From NCBI RefSeq assembly GCF_017948455.1, contig NZ_JAFFSU010000001.1, positions 744,001 through 808,000 of the forward strand: 64,000 nucleotides of DNA, read 5' to 3'. Origin of the DNA: Streptomyces sp. GESEQ-4 (lineage in GTDB: Bacteria > Actinomycetota > Actinomycetes > Streptomycetales > Streptomycetaceae). The notes under the pieces were generated by a model. The model was given only the letters and a program-made list of their open reading frames with translations, was not told where the DNA came from and searched no databases. Shown here piece after piece: positions 24,932 to 32,366 of the stretch. Position 1 is the first letter of the stretch; each line of letters starts with the position of its first letter. The position numbers and the translations under genes were made by a program.

Positions 24932-26038
24932 TCAGCCGGCGTCGTCCTCGTCACGCCGCCGCGCTCTGGCGGTGCCCTTGAAGCGTCCGAACGTGCGCGT
25001 CAGCTGCTGGAGCGGGGAGCCGGCGTGCCCGTCGGGCGCGACCGGTTCCTGGAGTGCGGCGGCGGAGGACTCCCGGTACGCGGCCAGTGCCTCGTTGGCG
25101 CGCTCGGCCGCCTCCCGGTACAGATCCCGGGACTTCGTCATGGCCTCGAGTGCGTCGGCGTACATGGCCACCAACTGGCGCTGGCGCACGAGGTCCTCTT
25201 CGACCGTCAGCAGCCGCCAGCCCTCCCGGAACGCGCTGATGGCCGCATCGGCGCCGTCCGGCAGCGGCCGGGCGGAAGCGGCGTACCGCGTCAGGATGTC
25301 GATCAGATCCGTCGGCTCCGACCCGTCCAGGAAGACGCTGCGTACGGCCAGGTCCTGGGCGTCGTCCCCGTCGCGGGCCGGCGCCTTGGACAGCACCACG
25401 GCGCCACCGCGCGGCACCTCCACGCCGAACTCGCGCAGCGCCCAGTTCACCGCGCGCAGCTGCTGCGGCGCGGCCCGGTGCTCGACCACGCAGTGCCGCA
25501 GGCTCGGCGGCAGCAGCCGGGCCAGCGGCAGCAGTCCGCGCTCGTCGGGGGTCATGGCCTCGTGGACGACGATGTGGATGCCCCAGCTGCCGCGCACGGA
25601 GTCCCGCAGGACGCGTCGCAGGGCCTTGTCGTCCGCGGGCAGGCGGTTGGCGTCCCGGAAGCGCAGTCCCGTGACCGGCTCGAGGTCCCAGGCGGAATCC
25701 GGTGCCTCGGGCCAGAACATGGTGACGGGGGAGGGCCAGTCGGGGTCCCACGGCCGCTCCGCCTCCGCGACCAGGACCCACTCCCGGCCGTCCTCGGAAT
25801 CGGGGGCGAACGTCAGCCGGGCCCGTACGGTCACGGCGTCGGCGACCTGCCATCGGGCCTCGAAGATCCCTTCGGGGGCGTCCTCGGTGACCTCGAGGTG
25901 GTCGTCCAGGACCCCGTTCTGCTTGCGCCGCCGGAGCGTGAGCCGGACGACGGCGTCTGCGTCGGGTCCGGCGTAGCGGCCGCGGGCGAGCCACACGGTG
26001 GACGGAATCGTGGAGTGGACGGCGGGGGTGGTCGTCAT
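24932..26038 (-). CDS. Conserved hypothetical protein with C-terminal coiled coil, 368 aa
   Basis: This 368-residue soluble protein has a beta-rich first half (VVRLTLRRRKQNGVLDDHLEV, WQVADAVTVRARLTFAPDSED, TMFWPEAPDSAWDLEPVTGLRF). The middle segment is mixed (WGIHIVVHEAMTPDERGLLPLARLLPPSLR, VNWALREFGVEVPRGGAVVLSKAP). A helical stretch of about 60 residues follows (LVAMYADALEAMTKSRDLYREAAERANEALAAYR) and is likely a coiled coil. The end is basic. I recognise no family. The ATG at 26038 is preceded by a weak ribosome binding site; the frame is open to 26149. It is divergent from the DM13 gene across 345 bp. Confidence 0.7.
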   Translation of the reverse strand: MTTTPAVHSTIPSTVWLARGRYAGPDADAVVRLTLRRRKQNGVLDDHLEVTEDAPEGIFEARWQVADAVTVRARLTFAPDSEDGREWVLVAEAERPWDPDWPSPVTMFWPEAPDSAWDLEPVTGLRFRDANRLPADDKALRRVLRDSVRGSWGIHIVVHEAMTPDERGLLPLARLLPPSLRHCVVEHRAAPQQLRAVNWALREFGVEVPRGGAVVLSKAPARDGDDAQDLAVRSVFLDGSEPTDLIDILTRYAASARPLPDGADAAISAFREGWRLLTVEEDLVRQRQLVAMYADALEAMTKSRDLYREAAERANEALAAYRESSAAALQEPVAPDGHAGSPLQQLTRTFGRFKGTARARRRDEDDAG

Positions 26039-26228
26039 GAGTCCATCTGTATGCGAGGTGACCGTACAACTGCCAGTATCGTCGCCGCAGGTCGATCCGG
26101 AACACGCGGGGTCCCGCCCGTGCGGGCACACGGGAGGCGCGAAACGCACACGGGGTGTGATCGTCGCACTTCGGCGAGCTGCCCTTCACTCATGGCCCGG
26201 CCCCAGCCCGACCATGACAATGTCTCCC

Positions 26229-26277
26229 GGCGAACAGGGCTTGCCCACCATCCGCATTGGGGCGGGCCCTGTTCGCC
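26229..26277. repeat. 12-bp inverted repeat in a divergent intergenic region
   Basis: GGCGAACAGGGC (26229-26240) and its exact reverse complement GCCCTGTTCGCC (26266-26277) flank a 25-bp loop. The 345-bp spacer between the divergent genes at 26038 and 26384 otherwise holds only promoter-like sequence. No gene ends here, so it is not a normal terminator. It may be a structured leader or a mobile-element trace. Confidence 0.5.
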
Positions 26278-26383
26278 GCCCCGGCCATCGACGTAAGACT
26301 TCCGTCATCACCTGCGACATGTGCGAGGGCCCCCCGGTCCGCTGAAATGGGGGCGACAGGCAGTTCTCAGGAAGTGGGGCGGG

Positions 26384-26974
26384 ATGGGGCGCGTGCGCAA
26401 GGTGCTGGGCAAGCCATGGGTGATCGGGGCGCTGGTGGTGGCGTTCGCCGGAGTCGGTGCGGGGCTTTACTGGTTCCAGCCCTGGAAGCTCTGGCAGGAC
26501 GAGACGGTGGTGGAGGCGCTCCCCGAGGTCGCCCCGTCCTCGTCCCCCTCCCCGTCCTCATCCCCGTCCCCGTCGTCTTCCGCGTCGGCCGAGGCGGCGC
26601 CGTCACCGGTGGCGCAGGAGCCGCGGACGCTGGCCAGGGGTGAGTTGATCAGCCATGAGCACGCCACCTCGGGCACGGTGAAGCTCGTACGACTGGCCGA
26701 CGGCTCCCATGTCGTACGGCTGGAGAGCCTTGACACCAGCAACGGTCCGGACCTCCGCGTGTGGCTGACCGACGCGCCGGTGAAGGAGGGCGTCGCCGGG
26801 TGGCACGTCTTCGACGACGGCAAGTACGTCAGCCTCGGCAAGCTCAAGGGCAATAAGGGCAGCCAGAACTACGCCCTGCCCAAGGAGGTCGACCCCGCCG
26901 AGTACAGCAGCGTCAGCATCTGGTGCGACCGGTTCGACGTCTCCTTCGGTGCCGCCGAACTCAGGTCCGCCTGA
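26384..26974 (+). CDS. Membrane-anchored DM13-domain protein
   Basis: This 196-residue protein has an N-terminal signal anchor (VIGALVVAFAGVGAGLYWF, about residues 12-30). A Pro/Ser low-complexity linker (PSSSPSPSSSPSPSSS) follows, then a DM13 domain of about 110 residues: ARGELISHEHATSGTVKLVRL, VVRLESLDTSNGPDLRVWLTD, YVSLGKLKGNKGSQNYALP and YSSVSIWCDRFDVSFGAAEL. The single conserved Cys in the SIWCDRF motif is typical. DM13 proteins are proposed to act in extracytoplasmic redox or electron-transfer chemistry. The ATG at 26384 follows GTGGGGCGGG. Confidence 0.88.
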   Translation: MGRVRKVLGKPWVIGALVVAFAGVGAGLYWFQPWKLWQDETVVEALPEVAPSSSPSPSSSPSPSSSASAEAAPSPVAQEPRTLARGELISHEHATSGTVKLVRLADGSHVVRLESLDTSNGPDLRVWLTDAPVKEGVAGWHVFDDGKYVSLGKLKGNKGSQNYALPKEVDPAEYSSVSIWCDRFDVSFGAAELRSA

Positions 26975-26988
26975 CGCGGTGCGCGCAA

Positions 26989-27017
26989 GGGGTCCGGGAG
27001 CACCGCTCCCGGACCCC
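26989..27017. terminator. Bidirectional hairpin terminator
   Basis: GGGGTCCGGGAGC and GCTCCCGGACCCC form a perfect 13-bp stem with loop ACC. It sits between the convergent DM13 and ferredoxin reductase genes. Confidence 0.85.
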
Positions 27018-27033
27018 TCGATCAGTCGCTCTC

Positions 27034-28398
27034 TTACGCGCCGCTGGCCTTCAGCATGTCCTCGCGCTCGACGAGCTTCACCCGCTCGCGGCCCTCCGGC
27101 TCGCCCAGCGCCTTCTCCGCGGCGTCCAGCTTGTACCAGCCGTCCCAGGTGGTGAACCGGACGTTCCGCTCGGCGAGGAACGCGTCCACGGCGTCCGGCT
27201 CGGGCGAAGCCGGCGTGTGCAGACGGCCGTTCGCGTGGTCGGCCAGCAGGTTGGACACCGTCTCGTTGGCGTCGCCCTTGGTGTGGCCGATCAGACCCAC
27301 CGGACCGCGCCGGATCCAGCCGGTGACATACGTCGACTGCAGGTGCTCGCCGCTCTCCTGGATGACCCGGCCGCCCTCGTCCGGGACCGTGCCCGAGTCG
27401 AGGTCCCAGGGCAGCTTGGGGAGCTTGTCGGAGAGATAGCCGACGGCGCGGTAGACCGCCGTGACGTCCCAGTCCTTGAACTCCCCGGTGCCCTTGACGT
27501 TGCCGGTGCCGTCGAGGGCGGTGCGCTCGGTGCGCAGGCCGACGACCTTGCCGTCCTCGCCGACGATCTCGGTGGGCGACTCGAAGAAGTGCAGGAACAG
27601 CTTGTGCGGCCGGTCGCCGACGTCGCGGATGGCCCAGTTCTCCAGGGTCTTGGCGACCATGTCGGCCTGCTTGTTGCCGCGCCGGGTCTCGATCGAGCCC
27701 GCGTCGTAGTCGATGTCCTCGGGGTCGACGATGACTTCGATGGTGGGGGAGTGGTCCAGCTCGCGCAGTTCCATCGGGGAGAACTTCGCCTGTGCCGGGC
27801 CACGGCGGCCGAACACATGGATCTCCACGGCCTCGTTGGCCTTCAGGCCGTCGTAGACGTTCGGCGGTATCTCCGTGGGCAGCAGCTCGTCCGCGGTCTT
27901 GGCCAGGATGCGCGCCACGTCGAGCGCCACGTTGCCGACGCCGAGGACGGCGACCTTCCTGGCGGTGAGCGGCCAGGTGCGCGGCACGTCCGGGTGGCCG
28001 TCGTACCAGGAGACGAAGTCCGCGGCGCCGTACGAGCCGTCGAGCTCGACGCCGGGGATCGACAGGTCGCGGTCGGCCGTGGCGCCGGTGGAGAAGATCA
28101 CCGCGTCGTAGAACGCGCGCAGGTCGTCCAGGCTGATGTCGGTCGGGTAGTCCACGTTGCCGAACAGACGGATCTGCGGCTTGTCCAGCACCTGGTGGAG
28201 GGCGGTGATGATGCCCTTGATCCTGGGGTGGTCGGGGGCGACGCCGTACCGGATCAGCCCGAACGGGGCCGGCATGCGCTCGAAGAGGTCGATGGACACA
28301 CCGGGTTCGGCGGCCACGTCGGACTTGAGCAACGCGTCGGCGGCGTAGATCCCGGCGGGGCCGGCTCCGACGATGGCTACCCGCAGGGGGCGGGGCAT
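27034..28398 (-). CDS. fprA: Ferredoxin-NADP reductase (FprA/adrenodoxin-reductase type)
   Basis: This 454-residue flavoprotein has two dinucleotide sites: VAIVGAGPAGIYAADAL for FAD at the N-terminus and VAVLGVGNVALDVARIL for NADP at about 155-170. Further family markers are PFGLIRYGVAPDHPRIKGI, FSTGATADRDLSIPG, VFGRRGPAQAKFSPMELREL and the C-terminal TGWIRRGPVGLIGHTKGDANETV. It passes electrons from NADPH to a ferredoxin, serving cytochromes P450 or iron-sulfur enzymes. Full length for the family. An iron-box-like sequence at 28446-28464 suggests iron control. It converges on the DM13 gene across a hairpin. Confidence 0.93.
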   Translation of the reverse strand: MPRPLRVAIVGAGPAGIYAADALLKSDVAAEPGVSIDLFERMPAPFGLIRYGVAPDHPRIKGIITALHQVLDKPQIRLFGNVDYPTDISLDDLRAFYDAVIFSTGATADRDLSIPGVELDGSYGAADFVSWYDGHPDVPRTWPLTARKVAVLGVGNVALDVARILAKTADELLPTEIPPNVYDGLKANEAVEIHVFGRRGPAQAKFSPMELRELDHSPTIEVIVDPEDIDYDAGSIETRRGNKQADMVAKTLENWAIRDVGDRPHKLFLHFFESPTEIVGEDGKVVGLRTERTALDGTGNVKGTGEFKDWDVTAVYRAVGYLSDKLPKLPWDLDSGTVPDEGGRVIQESGEHLQSTYVTGWIRRGPVGLIGHTKGDANETVSNLLADHANGRLHTPASPEPDAVDAFLAERNVRFTTWDGWYKLDAAEKALGEPEGRERVKLVEREDMLKASGA

Positions 28399-28445
28399 GA
28401 TCAGGTTCCCTTCGAGCGGCGACAGACGATCTCGAACGGGAAGCC

Positions 28446-28464
28446 TAAACTAAGGTAACCCTAA
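28446..28464. promoter_or_regulatory. Iron-box-like site upstream of fprA
   Basis: TAAACTAAGGTAACCCTAA resembles the 19-bp DmdR1/IdeR iron box (TTAGGTTAGGCTAACCTAA), with 12 identities and most differences being A/T exchanges. It lies 48-66 bp before the fprA start. A separate perfect palindrome, TATGAGCTCATA, follows at 28485-28496. Confidence 0.5.
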
Positions 28465-28540
28465 GTCGGTACGCGGGTCCGGTCTATGAGCTCATAAGGC
28501 TACGTTATGAGGGGTACGGGCCTCGCGGCGCCCCCAGTGG

Positions 28541-28568
28541 GCTGCCGCACCAGGTGCGGTGCGGCAGC
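28541..28568 (-). terminator. Hairpin terminator of the chitosanase gene
   Basis: GCTGCCGCACC and GGTGCGGCAGC form a perfect 11-bp stem with a 6-base loop. It begins 13 bp after the chitosanase stop codon on the minus strand. Confidence 0.8.
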
Positions 28569-28581
28569 CTCGACGGCGGGC

Positions 28582-29388
28582 TCAGCCGATGTGGTAACTG
28601 TCCCCGTAGACCTTCCAGTTCAGCGGCGGGTCGAGGTCCAGGTTCCCCTCGCGCAGGAAGACCCGCTGGGCCGTGTCGACCCGGCTGGTGTCGCTGTGCG
28701 CCTCCTCCTGCTTCATCGCCCACACCCGGGCGTCGAGGAAGGCGTCCAGGTACGTCACCTCGTCGCCGCCCTGCGCCGGCGGCCGTGCGCTCCGCAGGGC
28801 CCGGCTGCGGATGCTCCCGAAACTGGCGCTGTCGGAGCCGTCGCCGTGCATGACCAGGGCGTCGTAGTACGCGAACTGGCCCAGCACGCGCAGCCCGTCC
28901 GCCTTCCCCTGCCGTACGGCCGGGTCGAAGTACACCCGGTCGCGTTCGTCGTTCTGCGCCTGCTGGAAGGTGCTGTCCTGTGCGGCCCGGCGCCAGTCCC
29001 GGGGGTAGTCCGGGTCGAGGCCCTCGTGCGAGTCGGAGCCGTTGACCTCGCGGAGGGCGGGCAGGTACTTGGCGAGCACGTTGCCGGGCTTGCGGTCGGC
29101 GTAGAGCTCCACCAGGTCGAGCATGTCGCCGGTGCCGGAGCAGAAGCCGACGATCCCGGCGGTGTAGCCGCGGCCGTCGCCGATGTCCTCGATGTACTGG
29201 TACTGCGCCTTCCAGTCGAGCGAGGAGTTCTCCGCGCTCGACACGAGCTTCATGGCGATCTCCTTCTTCGCCGGGTCGTCGAGTCCGGGCGCGCGGACGG
29301 CGCCGGCGTGCGGGGCGTTGAACAGGGGGATCGCGGTGGCCGACACGCCGATCGCGGCGAGCAGGGTACGGCGAGTGGGGTGCCTCAC
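28582..29388 (-). CDS. Secreted GH46 chitosanase
   Basis: This 268-residue secreted enzyme has the N-terminal signal RHPTRRTLLAAIGVSATAIPL ending near AGAVRAP. The mature part is family GH46: KEIAMKLVSSAENSSLDW with the catalytic Glu, YIEDIGDGRGYTAGIVGFCSGTGDML with the catalytic Asp, then GLDPDYPRDWRRAA and FGQ-like FAYYDALVMHGDG. It hydrolyses chitosan outside the cell. The GTG at 29388 follows GGAG at good spacing; the frame is open to 29526, but that extension has no signal character. A perfect 23-bp palindrome upstream (29437-29459) is the probable operator. A hairpin follows the gene. Confidence 0.93.
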   Translation of the reverse strand: MRHPTRRTLLAAIGVSATAIPLFNAPHAGAVRAPGLDDPAKKEIAMKLVSSAENSSLDWKAQYQYIEDIGDGRGYTAGIVGFCSGTGDMLDLVELYADRKPGNVLAKYLPALREVNGSDSHEGLDPDYPRDWRRAAQDSTFQQAQNDERDRVYFDPAVRQGKADGLRVLGQFAYYDALVMHGDGSDSASFGSIRSRALRSARPPAQGGDEVTYLDAFLDARVWAMKQEEAHSDTSRVDTAQRVFLREGNLDLDPPLNWKVYGDSYHIG

Positions 29389-29436
29389 GGGTGCTCCAAG
29401 TGATGGTGGGGGGTGGGGGATTGGAGGGACGTGGCA

Positions 29437-29459
29437 CTGATAGGAAGGTTTCCTATCAG
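29437..29459. promoter_or_regulatory. Palindromic operator of the chitosanase gene
   Basis: CTGATAGGAA and TTCCTATCAG form perfect 10-bp arms around GGT. It lies 49-71 bp upstream of the chitosanase start. Chitosanase genes of Streptomyces are known to be controlled by the ROK repressor CsnR through a palindrome with an AGGAA/TTCCT core, which this resembles. Confidence 0.75.
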
Positions 29460-29557
29460 AGGTTGGAGGCGTTGGACACCCGTCGCGGCACAACTTCGTA
29501 GGGATGAACAAGCGGGGGATGAACAAGCGGGCGGGCCTCAGCGCCGCCCGCCCGGAG

Positions 29558-32296
29558 TCACGGCAGTGGCTGTTCCGCCCAGATGACCTTGCCCTCGGGC
29601 GTGTAGCGCGTGCCCCAGCGCTCGGCGAGCTGGGCGACGAGGAACAGGCCCCGCCCGCCCTCGTCCGTCATCGCGGCATACCGCAGATGCGGAGAGGTGC
29701 TGCTGCTGTCGAAGACCTCACAGATCAGGGTGCGGTCGCGCAGCATCCTGACGTGGATGGGGTCGCCGCCGTACCGGATCGCGTTGGTCACCAGCTCGCT
29801 CAGGATCAGCTCCGTGGCGAACGTCAGCTCGTCCAGCCCCCAGTGCGCCAACCGGCGCGTGACCTCGGCCCGTACGTCCGCGACGGCCGCCGGGTCGGAC
29901 GGCACCTGCCACTCGGCGACCCGGTCGGCGTCCAGCGCCCGGGTGCGCGCCACGATCAGGGCGATGTCGTCGCTCGACCGCGCCGTGAGCCGGGAGTCGA
30001 GGACGACCCGGCAGGTGTCCTCGGGCGAGTCGTCGGCCTGCTCCAGCGCGGAACGCAGCAGCTCCAGACCGACGTCGATGTCCCGCTCCCGGTCCTCGAC
30101 GAGCCCGTCCGTGTACAGGACGAGCCGGCTGCCCTCGGCCAGTTCGAGGTCGACCGTCTCGAACGGCAGACCGCCCAGGCCGAGCGGGGGACCGGCCGGG
30201 ACGTCGGCGAACTCGACGCTGCCGTCCGGGTGGATGAGAGCCGGTGGCGGGTGCCCGGCGCGGGCGACGGTGCAGGTGCGGGAGACCGGGTCGTAGATCG
30301 CGTACAGACAGGTCGCGCCGGTGACCGGAGCGCTGCCGCCCTCCACCGTCTCGTCCTGGTCGATGCGGCCGACCAACTCGTCCAGCAGGGACAGGAGTTC
30401 GTCGGGCGGCAGGTCCAGCGCGGAGAAGTTGTGCACGGCCGTGCGCAGCCGCCCCATGGTGGCCGCGGCATGCAGCCCGTGGCCGACCACATCGCCCACG
30501 ACGAGGGCGACCCGGGCGCCGGACAGCGGCAGTACGTCGAACCAGTCCCCGCCCACGCCCGCCTGGGCGGGCAGATACCGGTAGGCGATCTCCAGGGCGT
30601 TCTGCTCGGGCAGGTTGCGCGGCAGCAGACTGCGCTGCAGCGTCACCGCCATGCTGTGCTCGCGCGTGTAGCGGCGGGCGTTGTCGATGGACACGGCCGC
30701 CCGCGCCACCAGCTCCTCGGCGAGGGCGAGTTCGTCCGCGTCGAAGGGCTCCGGCTTCTCGGAACGCCAGAAGCTGACCACGCCCAGCACCAGGGAGCCC
30801 GCGCGCAGCGGCACCGCGATCAGCGAGTGGATGCCGTACTCCACGACCTGCGCGGACCGCTCCAGGTCCTGCGCCCGCCAGCCCGGCGCCTCGCTCAGCC
30901 GCGGTTCGAGGACCGCCTGGCCGGAGCGCACGGCACGGGCCTGGGGCGACGAGGGCACGAGCCGGATCTGCTGGCCCAGCGGGTAGAGCGGCGCGTCCTT
31001 GCGGATCCCGCTGACCGCCGTACGGCGCACATCGGCGCCCAGGTCCGGCTGCCCGCCGCTCAGCACCGCCTCGAACAGGTCCACGGTGGCGAAGTCCGCA
31101 AACCGCGGTACGGCCAGCTCCGCCAGTTCCTCGGCGGTTCGGGCCACGTCCAGGCTGGTGCCGATCTCCACCCCGGCGTCGTACAGCATGTTGAGCCGTT
31201 CGCGTGCCGTCTCGGCCCGGCCGGACAGGGCCCGCAGCTCGGTCGAGTCCCGGAGTGTGGCCACGCTGCCGGCCGGTGCCCCCTGGAGGTCGGTCGGGCG
31301 CTGGTTGACCGCGAGCAGCCGGTCCCCGACCCGGTGCACCTCGTCGGTGGCCATCCGGCCGGAGGCCAGCAGGTCGGCGGTGTCGGGTGCGAGGCCGAGG
31401 TCGCGCACCTGCCGCCCCGTGGCGTCCGCGGGCAGGTCGAGGAGCCGGTGCGCCTCGTCGTTGGCGAGCAGCAGCCGCCCCCCGTCGCCGACGATCATCA
31501 CGCCCTCGCGCACGGCGTGCAGCACCGCGTCGTGATGCTCGTACATCCGGGTCATCTCGTTCGGGCCCAGACCGTGGGTCTGCCGCAACAGCCGTCTGCT
31601 GACCAGCGCCGTACCCGCCATGGCGAGGGCGAGCCCCGCGGCCCCGGCGGCCAGCAGGACCGGCAGCTGCTCGTTCGCGGTCCCGCCCACGTTCTCCGTC
31701 GTGATGCCCGCCGACACGAGCCCGACGACCTTCCCGTCGTCGTCCTTGATCGGCACCACGGCCTGGACCAGGGGGCCGATCGTGCCGTCGATCTCCTCGG
31801 TCACGACGCCCCCGGCCAGCGCGGGCTGGAGGGTGCCGACGAACTTCTTGCCGATGCGGTCGGGGAAGGGATGGGTGTAGCGGGTCCCGTCGGTGTTCAT
31901 GACGACGATGAAGTCGACGCCGGTCGCCTCACGGGCCGCCTCGGCCCGCGGCTGCAGCACAGCCGTGGGATCGGGGTCGTCCAGCGCCTCGCGGGTGCCC
32001 GGCGCGTTCGCGAACGCCTCGGCGACGGCGACCGAGCGGTTGCGGGCCTCGATCGTGCTGTCGTGCCGCACCTGCAGCACCAGCGCCACCACGGCGGCCA
32101 CGACCAGCAGCAGCACGATGACGACCTGCAGGACGAACACCTGCCCGGCGACGCTGCGCCCGCTCAGCGCCGACCGCAGCGCCGCGGCCGGCCCGCGGCG
32201 CTGGTTCGCCCCACGGGCAGGGCCGGGCGCGCGCTGCACGCGCGGACCACTGGGGCGACGGGTCGTCACCTCGGATCGACCCCCATGCCGGACCAT
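29558..32296 (-). CDS. Membrane sensor SpoIIE phosphatase with PAS, GAF and ATPase domains
   Basis: The 912 residues are arranged as membrane helix (about 50-75), extracytoplasmic CitA/DcuS-like sensor with YTHPFPDRIGKKFVG (about 76-205), second helix (209-231), PAS (250-350), GAF (365-530), SpoIIE-type PP2C phosphatase (560-770) and HATPase_c anti-sigma-kinase-like domain (790-912). The phosphatase has VGGDWFDVLPL and VVGDVVGHGLHAAATM with metal-binding Asp residues, and ends SSDDIALIVART. The last domain has LILSELVTNAIRYGG (the N box) and DEGGRGLFLV. It should sense an external small acid or state and switch an anti-anti-sigma factor, combining kinase and phosphatase in one chain. It lies next to two further SpoIIE proteins. 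Confidence 0.92.
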   Translation of the reverse strand: MVRHGGRSEVTTRRPSGPRVQRAPGPARGANQRRGPAAALRSALSGRSVAGQVFVLQVVIVLLLVVAAVVALVLQVRHDSTIEARNRSVAVAEAFANAPGTREALDDPDPTAVLQPRAEAAREATGVDFIVVMNTDGTRYTHPFPDRIGKKFVGTLQPALAGGVVTEEIDGTIGPLVQAVVPIKDDDGKVVGLVSAGITTENVGGTANEQLPVLLAAGAAGLALAMAGTALVSRRLLRQTHGLGPNEMTRMYEHHDAVLHAVREGVMIVGDGGRLLLANDEAHRLLDLPADATGRQVRDLGLAPDTADLLASGRMATDEVHRVGDRLLAVNQRPTDLQGAPAGSVATLRDSTELRALSGRAETARERLNMLYDAGVEIGTSLDVARTAEELAELAVPRFADFATVDLFEAVLSGGQPDLGADVRRTAVSGIRKDAPLYPLGQQIRLVPSSPQARAVRSGQAVLEPRLSEAPGWRAQDLERSAQVVEYGIHSLIAVPLRAGSLVLGVVSFWRSEKPEPFDADELALAEELVARAAVSIDNARRYTREHSMAVTLQRSLLPRNLPEQNALEIAYRYLPAQAGVGGDWFDVLPLSGARVALVVGDVVGHGLHAAATMGRLRTAVHNFSALDLPPDELLSLLDELVGRIDQDETVEGGSAPVTGATCLYAIYDPVSRTCTVARAGHPPPALIHPDGSVEFADVPAGPPLGLGGLPFETVDLELAEGSRLVLYTDGLVEDRERDIDVGLELLRSALEQADDSPEDTCRVVLDSRLTARSSDDIALIVARTRALDADRVAEWQVPSDPAAVADVRAEVTRRLAHWGLDELTFATELILSELVTNAIRYGGDPIHVRMLRDRTLICEVFDSSSTSPHLRYAAMTDEGGRGLFLVAQLAERWGTRYTPEGKVIWAEQPLP

Positions 32297-32366
32297 GTGC
32301 CATGTCTACACTGCGAGACCTCGGGAGGCGAGGGGCGTCACCCAGGGTGACAGCGCTGCCGCGCGG

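Noticed and set aside
29504..32350. 948-codon plus-strand frame opposite the large SpoIIE gene
   Set aside because: Antisense shadow; low-complexity His/Arg/Gly composition.
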